A stretch of 64,000 nt of DNA from Taenia hydatigena (taxonomy: Eukaryota; Platyhelminthes; Cestoda; Cyclophyllidea; Taeniidae). The notes under the pieces are model-generated. The model was not told the origin of the DNA. It did no database searches and saw nothing but the letters and a program-made list of their open reading frames with translations. The position numbers and the translations under genes were made by a program. The DNA lies in contig JADWOT020000005.1 in assembly GCA_036345935.2 (NCBI GenBank), positions 6,753,960 to 6,817,959 of the forward strand. The letters run 5' to 3'. Positions 48,901-63,085 of this stretch are shown here, one piece after another; positions within the stretch are counted from its first letter, which is position 1, and every line of letters starts with the position of its first letter.

Positions 48901-51359
48901 TTTAGAACAACCATGCTGCCTAAAAGCGAACGTGACATGCGTTTTTAAGATTAGTGCCAAGAGGGTTCTCATTTTTCCCTAAAATTCTAAATTTGAATGC
49001 TTAAAAATCCCTCATTAATCCGCGTGAACACAATTTCTTTCTAAAATAATCAAAAAAATCTGCTATTAGTTGTGCAATGCAAATTATTACCCGAAACTGA
49101 AATTGCGACTAATCAGTCGCCTCTGGAGTGTCCTACTCGCACTCTAAAATCAGCTGCAATTAGTGTTAGCAAATGATCTGTCAAATTTCAAGAAAAAGCA
49201 TCCTCTTTTGGCATTGTTTTGTGTATTTTAGAGCTCAAGAAAGAAGGCGGGTTTTTTTTACAAATCTTTGCTAAAATGCAGCAGAAAGTGTAAATGATAA
49301 GCGAAGAGGCGATTCAAACTTGCGTCTAACGAGAAGACGTGTTGCGCTAGTCCATATGGACTAAAAAAGCGAGAAAAAGTTTCAAGAAGGTAGTCAAATC
49401 ACTGTAATGTCAGTGTTGCTGCCTGCAAATGCTAGTTTGTAGTGCTTTTAAGTAATGCCCTTCAATAAAGTTTAGCGTGGAATGGCAATCTAACTTTAAA
49501 ACGGACATAAAATACACTGCAGTCAAATGCCATCTATTATCGTTGCTTTTATATTACCATGGTTTCATCTCATGCATCTTTTAAATGCCTTTTAAAGTGA
49601 ATCAAAAGCACCAACTACTACTTTGTTCAATTTCCGATTTGAAGCGCGATTTCGGAGACGATGGGCCTATGAGAAAGGAAATGCATAAGTTTGATTTTAA
49701 AAATAGGAACTTTTTGAACTTTAATAATAGTATTGTAGCGAAGCATATATATGCGCGAAAATAACTTAATTGACTAAAACTGTTTGTAATTATCAAAAAA
49801 GCTAATTTCAAGGAAAGGAGCCCTAAAATAAAATAGAGAAGCTTACGTCTGTATCAGTTAAACATTTATTCATAAAACAAATTTGAGACAGACCAGGGGA
49901 TTTTAGTTCTAAGTTCCAGAAGTGTCGGGCTTAAAAACACTCCAGGTGGCAGACTTCAAAGGTGGTGACATTAATGATTGCGGTTATCATGACGTGAATG
50001 ATCATAGGCACACACACATGTCCGCACTGCACTAGCATCGTGAATTTGTCTTCATTCAAGCTTATCTCCAATGCGGTGATAGTAAAACATCGGTTTAGCG
50101 ATTTTCAAGCTCCAGTCGAATAAAATGAGACCTCTGGTAAATTTATGAACTGCTGATTCCCTTCTTGGCCCCAGAGGGGTCTTTATTTCGAAACCAATCC
50201 TCATGGGAACGGAATCCACAGATTATTCGCCATGACGCAAGTGCTTCATTCATTCCGGTTAAAATGGTCTCCATCTAAATGTACTTATAAGCTCCAAGTC
50301 CTGTGCAAATAACACTTAGAAAAGCTCGCATTCATTGTTTGTTTCTTAACCCGATGCAGTTTTACCTATCTTTTAAATTTGTGCCATTGCGATGCTTGCT
50401 TATTTAGGTGAGTTTGCTCTATTTGATCGTATTTAAACCCCTAAACTACACGGTTTTTTTATTTTGCATTCAATGGGTGTCTACCCGAGGAACTCTTACA
50501 AAATAGATCGGAGCCAAGTGGAAGTTAGTTGGACCCGTAAATTAGGTATTAAGTACCAGCTTGAACTCATTTATGTCCATACTAGGAAAAAAACAAAAAG
50601 AAGAAGCTCACGTTTGGCGGGATTCGTTAAAATACACCAGGATCGCCTAGTTGGGGTGATACTCTTGACCACCCAGAAGGCTTTCGTGTGGTGCATGATC
50701 AGTGGACTTTATCTTAGTTGTAAAGCTGTTGTGATGCTCTGCCCAAATAAATGCAAAAATGGTGAGATTTGGCATGAACTTCACCAAGTTTTAATGAGAA
50801 CTAACAATCGGTTAAAGGTTTGTCAAAAGCGTGCGGCATCAAGGAACCAACTACCACTGCTCTACTAAGCTACTATTATGGGGACGGAGGTTAGGTAAAG
50901 CTGCTCAAATTCTTGTGAAACATTTCATTATGAGCTACAGTTATGCTAGCACTGTAACATGAAATTTAAAAGGCTCTTTGTGTAAACCTAGAAATGCCAC
51001 GTTTAAATTTTTAAAAATCCTAATTTTTCATTTTTATTTAAGTAGATACACCAAAGTGCATTAATAAAGTCGTTTGTAGGGTTGGACACTTTGGGCATCG
51101 ATCTTTTTGAAACAAAGTTGGACTCATGCCAAAATTTTTTTACCTTTAATCACTAATTCAGAACTGCTTTTCTGATTGCACAAGCAATGCAATTTTAGAA
51201 TTAAAATGCATTTTTTTAACACATAATATTCGGTTATTTGATCACAACCTGTAGCACCATTTAATCAGCAAGGCTTATTACTAGTCAACAATGGACATTG
51301 TGTTAACGTGCACCTTTCTAAAATATTAATTTTAAGAGGCCTATCCCCAGTCTCCGAAT
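39987..51359. other. Gene desert, no gene seen
   Basis: AT-rich. It contains a C12 run at 45008-45019 in a C-rich stretch (44920-45060) and a tRNA-like remnant near 49309-49375. Several open frames of 60-134 codons match no recognisable family and fall within chance expectation. Confidence 0.5.
49309..49375 (-). other. Degenerate tRNA-like remnant
   Basis: On the minus strand TAGCGCAACACG resembles an A box and AGTTTGAATCG a B box. Between them lies a perfect five-base stem, CGTCT/AGACG, with a seven-base loop like an anticodon arm. The loop lacks U33, and neither the acceptor nor the T stem pairs, so it is not a functional tRNA. It may be a tRNA pseudogene, a SINE head or chance. Confidence 0.25.
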
Positions 51360-51610
51360 CAATACGTTGGCAATGTTGACTCACCGTCCAACTTTCTCTC
51401 AACGACGACCATCGTGGGAGTCACTCTCCGCTGGTTTGTGCGCGCGCCATGTTAATCGTGATAAAAGGCTACCTGATGGTGATTTATGCTCACGAAACAA
51501 CGCACAGTCCAGTGCGCGCTTATTAGGGCGGGTTGGAGGGGCTAGGAGTTGCGCGACCTCTCACCACAATACGCTTACTCACAAACGCACACACACACAC
51601 ACACACATAC
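51360..51610. other. CpG-rich patch with (CA)n microsatellite
   Basis: A GC-richer patch in the desert containing GCGCGCC and GTGCGCGC, ending in about ten CA units at 51588-51607. No exon could be supported. Confidence 0.5.
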
Positions 51611-54600
51611 GGGTACAGAGAATAGTTTGTTCAAAGGGGTCATTGATTTATGTGGTGTAACGGAGCATGCACACAGTCATGCTTTCATGCACAATGCTTG
51701 GCCAAAAGGAATACAAACGTTATTTTCGTTTTTGAGGCGGTGATGGCCACAGCACTAAATCAATAGTAAAGCATATGCCAAAAAAAAACCTGTCTGGAAG
51801 TTGGACATATAAAATGGCTTTTTAGGGTAATGTTGGTTAATAGATTCAAAAATTGCACCAATAATCTTGCTAATGCCTCGTTGAAGTGAGCAATGGGCAA
51901 TGATTATGGTGTCTTTTGGACTAAAAATAGTAAAATGACAATTATATATATTTGTGGGGGACTCGTCAACAACTCATTAACAAGCGATTCATTTGAAGCG
52001 TCAATGCAAAAAGGTGTTTGCGGAGGCGTGTTTTTAAGTCGACTTTACAAACTCCCCATCAATCGTATTATGGCGCTTTGTGCTTAGTCTTTGCAAATAT
52101 TTTAGGTAATTACTAACATAGCAAAACAGCTTATAGACTTTTGTTTAGGTAAGACTACTGGACAATGCATGAAGACTAATTTTATTCTTAAAATGTAGTC
52201 TCAATCACAAAAGCATTGCATTTTACACCTCCCCAAACAATCCATCCTCATTTTCTTAACTGGATTAAATACTTACATCATATTTCGGGGCTTTTTGCCC
52301 TTTTACTGAGTAAGAAAAGTAGAAGTCAAGGTGTGCAACACATGAATAGGCAAATACGTCTTGCGAAGCGCCTAGGATTGAAGATAATAGCCATCCGTGG
52401 TCATTGTGGGGAGATCCAAATGCACACTCTATTGTGTTCCGATCAGTAGACAGTTCTTCTTGTGCATAATTTGGTATAAGATTTTAAAATGCACTCACTT
52501 TATTTGCTTTAGACAATCGGCAAGTTTTACTTGCTATTATTTTCACAATTGCTAACCGTTCCACCAGCTGCATTGTTAGTTGATTCAGAAATTGCAAAAA
52601 GCCGTAAATTTGTGAGCATAACTCTCAGGCGAAAAGTGGAACCTGTCTTCAATCAGACATAAAAAACAAAGAATAGTGCCTTGTTGGAAGGTTTTAGGCC
52701 CAAATAATTATTCAGCTAATTTGTTCTACGAAATCACCACCTGGAGCGCATGTGAGCTAAATGATGATATAATTTATTTTAATCAGCAAAGTGGTTGCTA
52801 AAAATAATGGTTTGAAATTTAAGTAATTAAATACAAAGAGGCAGCTATTTAAAATACAAGAGCAGTATTCCCTGGTGCAGTGTCATTTTTCTGTACAAGT
52901 CTGTTTGGTGCTGCTACTTTTAACTTCATGAACGATTACAAACAGTACCGGTAAGATAGCGACTATCTTTACTAGACATCAAAAGTCGAGTAGGTTAAAA
53001 GAGCACATTTGCTTTCCTATTTTGAACACCTTAAATGTTCATTAGGTAAATTATTACTATAATAGCAGCCATCTACGACAGGTGGGTTTTTAAGTGCATA
53101 CAATATCCTATTTAATAAGGAGCTGGTAAAGAAACAAATTTTCTGTTGGGTCAAATAACCTTGCCTGTTACCACGGCAGACTGAGAAGGCTATCAAAGTG
53201 TTAATCTCTTTCCCACCCTCATCGCCGAGGTTTATCACGAGGCTGATGTGTTCAACGATGGCAGGTAAGGCGGTGTTGGTGGTGATGGGGAAAATTGAGG
53301 CACAGCGTAAATCACAGCCCGTAAATTAATCTTTCGTAGCGAAACTCCGCGATGACCTCACGCTGGCTCATGTGGGCCAACGCCCTGCATTTATAGGCGT
53401 TGGCAAATTTAGCGATGAACCTAGTGTTTAATTCCAACGCATAAACAAATGCTTTACAGGATTGACAGGTTTGGTGGGAATGCGTGTCATTTTCGCTCAA
53501 ATGAATGAAACAAAGAACTGTTGGTGATTTTATTAAGAATATTCATACACAGAATAGCTGTTAGTGCTATTTCGCCACAAAATTCACGAGAAACATTGTG
53601 GTTCAGCCAACGAACTGCTCACTTCTCCTTGATTAAGCGCTAATGACGGTGATGAGATTTTGGCATCTTACGTTACCTACATAATGGGAAGTGTTTGACA
53701 TTTATGTCAAATGATTATAGTATAGCGATTTCGTGAGTAATGGCGGTAATTTGTAAATAAGTAAATTTAATAGGTTTGGCTGTAAATCACTCCAAGTGTG
53801 CTTTATGCTAGTGGTTTTAAGATGACGAAGTGTACTCCTATAAGTTGTGGACTGATCAACTTGTCGCCCAGAGATTTTTGTGGGGTTTAATAATCACTAC
53901 CACAGAATATTTACAGTTTGTGGCAATATCCACAGAGCGCTTTGCTGGTATTGTAGGCATAGCAGGTGATAGACTTAACACTTCAGTTCACCCTTCATTA
54001 GAGAGCATCGGGCATAGACGAGCAGATGAGGTAGAGTGTCCAGGTCTCACAGGGCACCGTACATTCGTCTGATGTAGGAAGCCGCTCTCAAAGGTGGGTT
54101 TGCGCGCCTAGTGAGCTACAGCAGTGGACAGTAAAGAACAGGTGAATACTATGGGAAGGATTACTTTGCACCAGTGAAGTCATTGACTTTGAAGCAATGC
54201 TGATGCAAAGGTCTTTTTGAGGAATGCACTTGTGTAGTCATACTGATTGAATGCAAAACCTTTGGAATACTTATAGAAATATTTTGTGTCTATTAAATGT
54301 CTGGAATCAACAAAGGGCTTTAAGGTTGCCGTTATCATGCAATCACTTTGTACCCCTGCACGTGGAGGTCAAGCTTCTTTGATCACACGTAAGCATATCA
54401 ATGGGTTATGCTTAGCTAGGGGACAACAGAAATCTGTTTTAAGAATTTGTGTTTGGGATCATGCATATTAAGAACAATCAAGTAAAATGAGTCAGCATTT
54501 TGGGTATGACTGCTGCCCCTAAACTTGACACTTGCCGTTAAGAAACGTGTTAGCCATCAGGCATAATTGTAGCTCATATTGTATGCTGCAGATTGCATTT

Positions 54601-55299
54601 TTTGGACGGACAATGCTCTAAAAAGCACAAGACTGAAATAAATTATGGTTTGTCCTAATTTACACTGTAAAACTCCGAAATAATGGTAAATGAAAAAAAG
54701 TGCTGCATTTATCGCTACCTTAAGCATTGATTGGCTAGGTAAAACTTTCTCCGTAAAACCCTTTTACTTAAAAAGCTTAAGTAAAAACCCAAAATTATTT
54801 CCATTTCTTGTTGGTATCTAAATGCTAAAGCACACAATGCCAGAAGCGTGGTTTTACACTAAAATGCTGAAGTTTCTGTCAGGTGAGAGGATCGATGCCT
54901 ACAAGCACTACCACAATTTATATGAAAAAGTGAAAATTAAACAGAAAATTTGTATCAACAATTTAGGCAAGACAAAGGAGAAAGGCGCCATTTGTTTTTA
55001 GTGGGTGGCCTAAACAGCCTAGATTGATGTCGCTTTTCCGATTCCCTTTAGTAAATGCAAACATGGTGCGGAGAAATTCGCAATACATTTCAAGCAGTCA
55101 ATTTAGGTGAGTGCTTTAATATGACTGAAAGCGAAAATTCAATAAATACTCTCAACGAATCTAAAAATTAAGTTTAACTTTTCCCTGATTCTGCGTCTTC
55201 TTTAAATATTTCCTCTACACAGTCAAGGGTTGCATGGTAAATATGATGTGAAATGCCTTATAAAAAAAGGAAATTTAACTCATAGTGTTAAAAAAAAAT
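51611..55299. other. Intergenic, no gene seen
   Basis: AT-rich, with nothing beyond short chance frames. Confidence 0.55.
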
Positions 55300-55460
55300 A
55301 CGCAAGTGTAGCTGCCGCGCCGATTTGTTTCAACGACTCTTGGGCACGTGGGTGCATCCACCAACCCACACGAACATTCCGTTCGCTCCCCTACTCCCTG
55401 CGTCTGTTTCCTAACCTAGGTGCTCACTCCCGTCCTCAGAGCCTTTGAGGTGTACCGCTA

Positions 55461-55507
55461 CTTCTTCCTCCTCCTCCTCCTCCTCCTCCTCCTCTCTCTC
55501 TCTCTCT
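55461..55507. repeat. (TCC)n followed by (CT)n
   Basis: About nine TCC units grading into about eight CT units. Confidence 0.95.
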
Positions 55508-55704
55508 TGGGGCGTGGGTGAGAGTGCACGTGGACTCGCGCAACGCACCCGCCGACATCAAAGCGATGGGCCACTGATCGATGCGCACAACTTGTATGTC
55601 CGCACGCACACGCACACGCATGCACGCGCAGTGATGGCTTCCGCGCACAAACGCTGCCGGCAATTACACGCCTAGATCAAAGAAAGAGCAGACGCCTCCA
55701 CTCT

Positions 55705-55708
55705 CACC

Positions 55709-55739
<31 letters not shown>

Positions 55740-55759
55740 CCGCCACCGCCAACACCACA
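55705..55759. repeat. CAC/ATC trinucleotide array
   Basis: Imperfect CAC, CGC and ATC triplets over about 55 bases. Confidence 0.9.
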
Positions 55760-55800
55760 CCATTCCTACCACCCAGGCATCATCAGCATGCTCAATGGCT

Positions 55801-58800
55801 TGAGCTCAAGGTCCGCGTCACAAGTCAGAAATGGAACGGAGCTACAAAAACAAGGGCTTTTCAAAGTATTGTTGAAGTCCAAAGCCCAAATAATGCTAAC
55901 CTTACGGATTATCAACGTAGTTGAGTCTTTTGAAGACTCGTCCAACCGCTAGCTCGAGTTGAAGGTAGGAAATCCAAATAAAGGCAATGTTGTACCAACT
56001 GATCGTGGTACAACACCTGAGGCACACGCAAGCATGGTTAAGCGGGCAACACAAAGCTCAAATGAGGTGCTCTTATATGATGAGCTCACCAAAGTAAATT
56101 GAATCTGCACAAGTCTTTAAGAGACCAATGTATCGTAACACTAGTATAATTTATTGTTAAAGTGTGCCTTCAAAAGGTAGTGGAATTTGAAAGAAGTGAA
56201 TCTCACTTCTAAAGAGTGAGTACATTAGATTCAACAGTAGACTCAACATTAACTATTCGTCAGATAAATCATGTGGACTACCTTCGGAGCATCAAAGTGT
56301 TTTGTATAGGTCCTTTACAAGTGACCAGGATCGCTCTTGTCCGATTGCTTTGAACCGCGTGGTGCGATTTCTTTCTACCACAAAATCCGTGAATAGCATA
56401 ACTTGCTCAAGCACAGTCCGATATGATGATCCCGTAAAAATCAACGGAAGAGCACACTTACCTTTAGCCATGTGAGTTAACAAGCATCGGTTCAAAGTGA
56501 TTCGGGCTTACTTTTAAGTGGTTTTAACTAAAACTAGTTTTCTAAAAAAGGAAATGAGAATCGTTTTAAAAATTCATTATTCATTTCCTTTAAGTATCAG
56601 TTTATAGTTTTCTTTTATAAGCCCAGGTTCATGTTATAACTTTATGCCAACACACCATAATTTATGATCCAAACATTACTTCTTGGGGTGAACTCTGGGA
56701 TTACCCTATGCATGGTTTTTTTGAAAGTTTCGAACGTAAACAGAAAATAAAGGATACATGCATTTGTTACGCAGCTTTGAATGCTCTCAACCACTGCTAT
56801 TGCATAGTTATTAAAGCCTGATGCTGTATTACACTTTTATTTGCAAAAAAAACAGTTGGTGGTTATTGTTTTGCTATACTTTATGCATTTTACTTGTTAG
56901 TTGTCTGTCAAATCAAAGTATTGATAGATGACATTGATTGATTTTAATGAAATGGCTAAAAACCGATGTCATGCTTCAAAAAAGGAACTTTTAAACAGTT
57001 AATATAAGCGCACTTTGAAAGAACTTGGTCTACTTACAAAAAGTGTAGAACGATTCGAGTGTGCAGTTTGTTTTTCTTTTAATTTACGACACAAAATTTT
57101 ACGCATTCCAACCGCATAAAATGCTCAGTAAAAACCGCTTGATCTGTCACCCATTCCGTTGATACTTTTAAAGTATTTTGTGCTCTAATTTTCCTAGAAT
57201 TGACAAACAGCAGAAATTATGTTCTTAAGAGTTATAATGGATATAAATATTGACTTTGTTGCAAATGTAGGCATAAAGGCAGCTTCAGTGTACATTAACG
57301 AAAGGTCTTGACTGTTTGAATTGTAAACAACGTGAAAGAAAGTTAGTCCCACCTGTGTGAATGCCAAATTGTGGATCATAAGAACTTTAAATGCAATATT
57401 TTTGCAAGCCATATGCTAGCAACTGAGTTGTTTAAGGTTGGCACTAGACTTAAGGAGATGGATTGAATAGAGTTATTTACTTATTCGAATCTCGTAAGAA
57501 AACAGTCTAATCATAATAATAATAACAATGGTTCTACCATGGCTTCTAGTTGCGAAGAAGTGGATAAAAGTGTTTAATTGGAGAAGTAAGGGATGCGAAA
57601 ACCTTAGGGGTAGAGCATAGGTCAAATTTCTCAATAAAATAAAAGTGCCTGATTTAATGGCTTGAGGGTAGTTGAATTGCAGTTTTATTATTTTATGCTT
57701 TTAGCAAAAAATATAATCAAGTTAAGTGCTGGTTTCTGAACACTCGAAATAATTACAGTTATAGTTTTTAACTGTAATGTACAACCTTATACTGATCTTA
57801 CATTTGCGCCACACACACACACACGGACGCTCCTTACTTCCCACTTATCCGTATAATGTGATTCAAGGCTTTGTGAGAGTTAAAATCTGCCTTGTTGTGA
57901 TGATTTTATGCATTACGAAGCGGAACTGTGTGCCAGTCTGCTTGAAAGTCACTAAAAGTTTCCAATGTCCACTTGTCTGGCACACGAATCGAGTTTGATT
58001 CGGTGCGAGAACTGCAGAAGATGCATGCAAAATTTTGTGCAGCATTCGGACGCAATGCAGCATAGGACCGAAGACACCCTGAAGGGGTTCAGGCAGTTAT
58101 TCTGGTTGTCAGTCACTCAAAGCTGCATCACGATCAGGATGACCAGCTATTCTAAAAATGGTGGATTGTGTGTGTCGCTGTTGATGAAGGCAAATAAATT
58201 TCAGTGCATCACGAAATACTTTTATAATATCTAGCATAGATAGTGAAGGTTGTAAGTTAAGAGCAATGCTTCTTTGAAAGTAACATCTAAGCGGATGTCG
58301 GTTCGCTTTGCTCTTTACCAAATTTGTGCACATTATTTGGGTGCCTCATTTTAGAGTTGCTGTTGACCTGTAGTAGAAAGTGGTTTTCAAATCCAACAGT
58401 TGACGAATAAACGAGTCAGTCATTGTGCTAAAATGATCCACATTCTTTACTTCCCTTCTGAGGCACCATTTCCCCTTGAAAGACAATGCTCCTCTTGCGG
58501 GTATAGTGGGTTAAGACGCATCTTTATTGTAAATTAACCTCGCGTTGAGGTCTAAGATCAATCCACTCGGTGAATTTTGAGTGTGTTTCTAGAATTATTT
58601 ACACTTTAAGATAAAAAATCGTTTCAATCTCCACTATTTTTAATAAAGTACAGGCAGCTTAAAAACAAAACTAAAGCAGAAACAGGGCCAGAACGTGCTT
58701 TTAAGTTCTTCTTGTTAAAAATTGCAGATTGCAATGGTGATTATTTTAATGGGTATTATTGAGAACCACTTCATAAACCGGCGCTGACTGATTTAATTAC

Positions 58801-60289
58801 TTTTCATCTTTGCTTATCTGATCCTTTTACTTATTAGTTAAACAATGACTTTACCTTTTCATTTACAAAAAGCAACTTATTTATTTTAGTTTTTGGTAAT
58901 TCTATCATTAAGTCGAACAAAAAATGACGCCCTTGTGCGACGACATAAATATTCACTGTGATTAACAGCTTGATCACAACAAGTCGTTGTCACCTGAATC
59001 TACAATGATATGCATTTTACACCTAATCCTGAATTTAAAAGGCACCAAATGTTTAAAAGGAATCACAATCGCTTAACACTACAAAACCTATTCTACATAC
59101 GTTTTAAGTTGTGCGCCATGACTTCTTTGTAGGTGGTGATCTTTCCATTCAGTGGTTCTAAAATTCAACTTCAAATCCTAAAAAGCAATTGGGGGCTCTT
59201 CGTGGACCCACATTGTATATCCTTCTCTCATAATCCACTTGCATTAACAGTAATCATACCAAAATTTTTAGTGTAAGTTTCCTTAAAAACAATTTTGATT
59301 AAATTTAATCAAAAATGCATTTATTTGCAGCATAAATAATTCATTTCGAAGTCAGAAATTGTATAAAATCTTAGCACTATAACTGGAATGTTCTACTATT
59401 AAAGTGTTAGTAGAAGTAACAATTAAAAATTGTATCGCTGGTAAACCCTTTGCTTCAAGGCTATTAGAAATGCGTTTTTGTAGCGTCTGGTCAAAGAAAA
59501 TATAAGAGTTAGTAAAATGGCAGTCCCGGGTCAGGAAAAAATTAAAATTGTTGCGCCGCCTACCAATTGTAATGAGTTTCGCACGATAATAGAAAGATTT
59601 ATTAAAATTTGTGGTGCGCTGGTTATTAAACAACGCGTCAGCTTCTTGTTCTAGTTCCATGTCACGCGCTTGTCTGCAAAAACGGTTTTCCAGATTAGCA
59701 CAAATTATAAACACGATTAAGGTGGATTCCAGTTGTCTTTCAACCTATCAAAATTTGTTAATGGCATAACTTTAAAAGTAGCTATGTGTTATAAACTTCT
59801 GCAATACATTTGTGTTAAGTAATTGGATTGAATGTGACCATTCCCATCGCGCTAACAAAAAATTTTATTTTCTAGAATTTTGTTTTTTAGTGTTTACTGC
59901 GCTTTGCAGAACAGTTAATTATTCAGACCTCATATTAAATGCAAAATTTTTGTTAATTTTTTTTGCAGGTATGGTCTATACATCTCATGCTTGTTTTTTT
60001 TTTAAAGGGCTCGGAAACAGTCAGCCGAACGCTATTATACCACGACAATAACATGCAAACTACTTCTTTTTACACTTAAAGCGCATATTAACGATTTTTT
60101 GAGGCTAAAATTAGCTAGAAATTACTTGTATTCTTTGCACAAATTATTGTGTGTGCCACCAAAAATCGACTAAAAGCGGTTTGGACGAAAGGGAAATTGA
60201 AATGTCTCGGTAATGGTTAAGAACCAAATATAAGTTACTGAGACTGGGAAGATTTCTGGTGTCTATGTCGGCAGATCGGCTTTGATCTT
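55801..60289. other. Intergenic, no gene seen
   Basis: AT-rich, with a short CA tract near 57811-57825. A 120-codon minus-strand frame (59352-59714) starts with GTG and resembles no family that I know. Confidence 0.5.
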
Positions 60290-60610
60290 CCTCCACTCTG
60301 CTCCACTCTACTCTGCTTCACTCCTTCCCACCTTGCCCTCTCCTCCTCCACCCCAGTGGAACGGGCGTGCGTTCGTGTTACTTTGACGCCGATTAGCTAT
60401 TCACTTGGTATGTGTGTGTATGTGTATACGCGCATAAGCTCAACACGGAACTCAAAAAGGCCGCGCGGTATCAATCAGATAATATCATTCATCCGATGTG
60501 AGGAGGTGGGTGATATAGTCACCGCTGCAGAGCGTTTCGTTAAGTGGGGCGAAGGGGAGTTAGCTATGACGCCTCACCGCACGTGCACTTCTGATTGTTC
60601 AAAATCATGT
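60290..60610. other. GC-rich island
   Basis: Begins with CTCCACTCTGCTC-type pyrimidine repeats, then a CpG-rich stretch including GGCCGCGCGG. It has no recognisable coding content. Confidence 0.45.
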
Positions 60611-61079
60611 TAGAGGTGTGCGCTAAAACCAATTAATGTTAATAATTCATATTTGCCTTTATTTGGGTCCAGTTGGGCTCTTAAACAGGTGAGGTCGCCA
60701 GGTAGTGCATGCTCATCTTCTAAAATTCAAAATACCAGAAGCCTTTACTTCATCTCAAATTTTAATTTAATTCTCCTCAATCGACTAATGCATTCAATTT
60801 TTTATAAGAGTCAGAACTACTTTTTATGCACTTTTGTTTTGTTTTAAAAGTAATCAAAATGCCATTTAAGACACTTTTTTAGGTCTCACCAATCACAGTT
60901 TGACCGACTTCCGAAAAATGAGGTTTTTTATCCACAATATTGCATTATCAAATCAGTTCTTAGAAGCTATGGAATTTATTCAAGTTGGTCTGTTAGAAAT
61001 TAACCTACCTTAAATGTAAAAATAGGGTTTCTACCACCTTTTATCATGTTACAAAGTGAAGCATCACGTGATTGAAAGG

Positions 61080-61330
61080 GCAGCATTTTGGTGAGCCGAT
61101 CGGTATACCTTCAACGCGTCCGCAGATTTCCCTCGCTGCTGCGTTCTACGTGAGACACAATCCCACTTTGGACAAAAGCAGCCAACGTATTTGACCAAAC
61201 TTCGTGCACGCACACATGAAAGGATGCCGCCGGGAGAGAGAATGTAGCGCTAAAGCGACTCGACTTCAAATGGATGCAAAGTTATGCAACTGAGTACGCG
61301 TATCATTATGACGCGCGTGTGCTTTTGACT
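61080..61330. other. CpG-rich patch
   Basis: Rise in CpG with CGCACGCACAC, GCCGCCGGGAGAG and GACGCGCG motifs. It has no coding content that I can support. Confidence 0.4.
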
Positions 61331-62334
61331 CATATTTTCCCGCCCGTAAAACACACAAAGCGATGGAGGGAAAGAGCTGGCCTGAGTGGAAGAGATTGGG
61401 AAGTAAGTGTGAAAAGAACTGTCTCTCTGTACAATTTTCAATGTCTCATTTTGAATGCATAACTTGGGGTGCCGTTCCGAGCATTCCACGCTACCAGACG
61501 TGGCATTCAACTCCTGAGCCTTAAAGCACCCAGTGTAAAACACATACATTTTTACTAATAGCGAGTAAAAGATTGAATAAAAATTTGTTATTTAGGCTTA
61601 GGTGGGAGTGAATGAACAGAGTGTTTTCATCTATTTTTGGTGATGATTTTGATTAACATTATTCATTGGTCATTCAACAAAGGAACAGAAACATTATTAA
61701 TATTTTTATAGCAATAAATTTATTCACCACCCAATTAATAAGCCCTAATTTACGAGTAAATAAACTGCTTGCATTATTTAATACAATTTAAACTTTCTGA
61801 TTAAAATATGCTAATATATTTTCTAATGAAAATGATTCCTGTTGTGTAATTGATAAAAATGCATTTAAACTTAAGCAAAGTTTTCCGTAATCCGATTTAA
61901 GTACTTACTAATAAAAAAATCGCGCAATATTTTAGCCATCACAAACAAATTTTTGAACCTTTTCTACTAAAATTAACTGAAAAATGCATTTGTTTCGCCT
62001 AAACTCCGAGGAGTAATTGAGACTGCCCCTTCATTATGATTAAATCGAGTTGTGCATAAAATTATTTTACTAGAGAGGTTTACCATGTCGTAATCCATCG
62101 AAAGCTAGTTGTTTAGAGAACAAGGCCTTCCAAACAACTTTAATCCGCATGCAACAAATTTGCCTTTGTTTAGTCAACTACGTCCAAATCGATGGCGCGA
62201 TTATAGCTAAACTCGCATACTTAATAAAATTTCAGTTTATTTGACAAGTGAAAGTAAAAGAGACAAAAACAAGCAGCCACCTACTCCAATGATGCATTGT
62301 TATAGCATCTTTCAACATTTAAATGGGACGACTC

Positions 62335-62361
62335 TATTATTATTATTATTACTATTATTAA
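62335..62361. repeat. ATT trinucleotide repeat
   Basis: Nine ATT units with one interruption. Confidence 0.9.
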
Positions 62362-63060
62362 TAAAAGTCACCTCAAGACTAGTCGACCTGCATTGTTCTT
62401 GGCAAAAACCGATGGCAATTCACTTGTCAAGTCATAAAATCGATGCTGTCAATTAGAACAAGGGCATTTATATTCTCCACTTTATTGGGCGCCTTTTGAA
62501 TTGTATTTTCAGGTGAGATGAGTTAATGTTTTTTTGGTCAACACGCATACAAGTGGATCAAAGCATACTCAACTTCGAATAGACGTATCAAATGTTTCGT
62601 ACACTTAACTAGAATCACCTTAAAAGACAATACTGTGCCATTTTTGTGCATCAACGTGATGTACAAGCATCAACAAATAACTGTCCCTTAAACTACGATT
62701 AGTGATTATAGTACTCAGTCTGTAACCATTTTACCTCCTCAGCCTCCGCCTTTTGTTAGTAGTAGTGCGGGAAATCTAGCATAGCTCAAGCATAAATGCT
62801 GCATTGTTATGCGAAATCTTTAACAGTAATTGAAATCACACACACAGGAAAAGGCACTGTTGAATGGGGCTAAAAAAGGGGGTTATAAAACCTCCGTGAA
62901 TTTTTGCAGACGGTTCCGATTTGCGCAGACAAATGCACTAGTGCAAAATCTTAAAATTTTACTTGAGTCAATACGCATTTCAAAATAAAATAAATGTAAA
63001 TGGCTTGCATTGATTGCTTGATAATACGCAGAGAGCGAGCAAGGGAGAAGCGGATGCAAG

Positions 63061-63085
63061 CACACACACACACACACACACACAC
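63061..63085. repeat. (CA)n microsatellite
   Basis: About twelve CA units followed by CGCG. Confidence 0.95.

Larger units (their letters stand above)
55300..55800. other. GC-rich island with TCC and CAC/ATC repeats
   Basis: About 500 bp of raised G+C with many CpG, CACG and CGCA steps. It includes (TCC)n running into (CT)n at 55461-55507 and a CAC/ATC trinucleotide array at 55705-55759. Frames here would give poly-Ser or poly-Gly and are not credible proteins. It may be a distal regulatory element or an unseen promoter. Confidence 0.5.

Noticed and set aside
50464..50868. 134-codon plus-strand frame
   Set aside because: It starts with TTG, has no family resemblance and shows no splice or promoter context. 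Its length is within chance expectation.
54013..54030. TGAGGTAGAGTG resembling let-7
   Set aside because: Only the first eight bases match and no hairpin partner is present.
59352..59714. 120-codon minus-strand frame
   Set aside because: GTG start, no recognisable motifs and AT-rich codon use.
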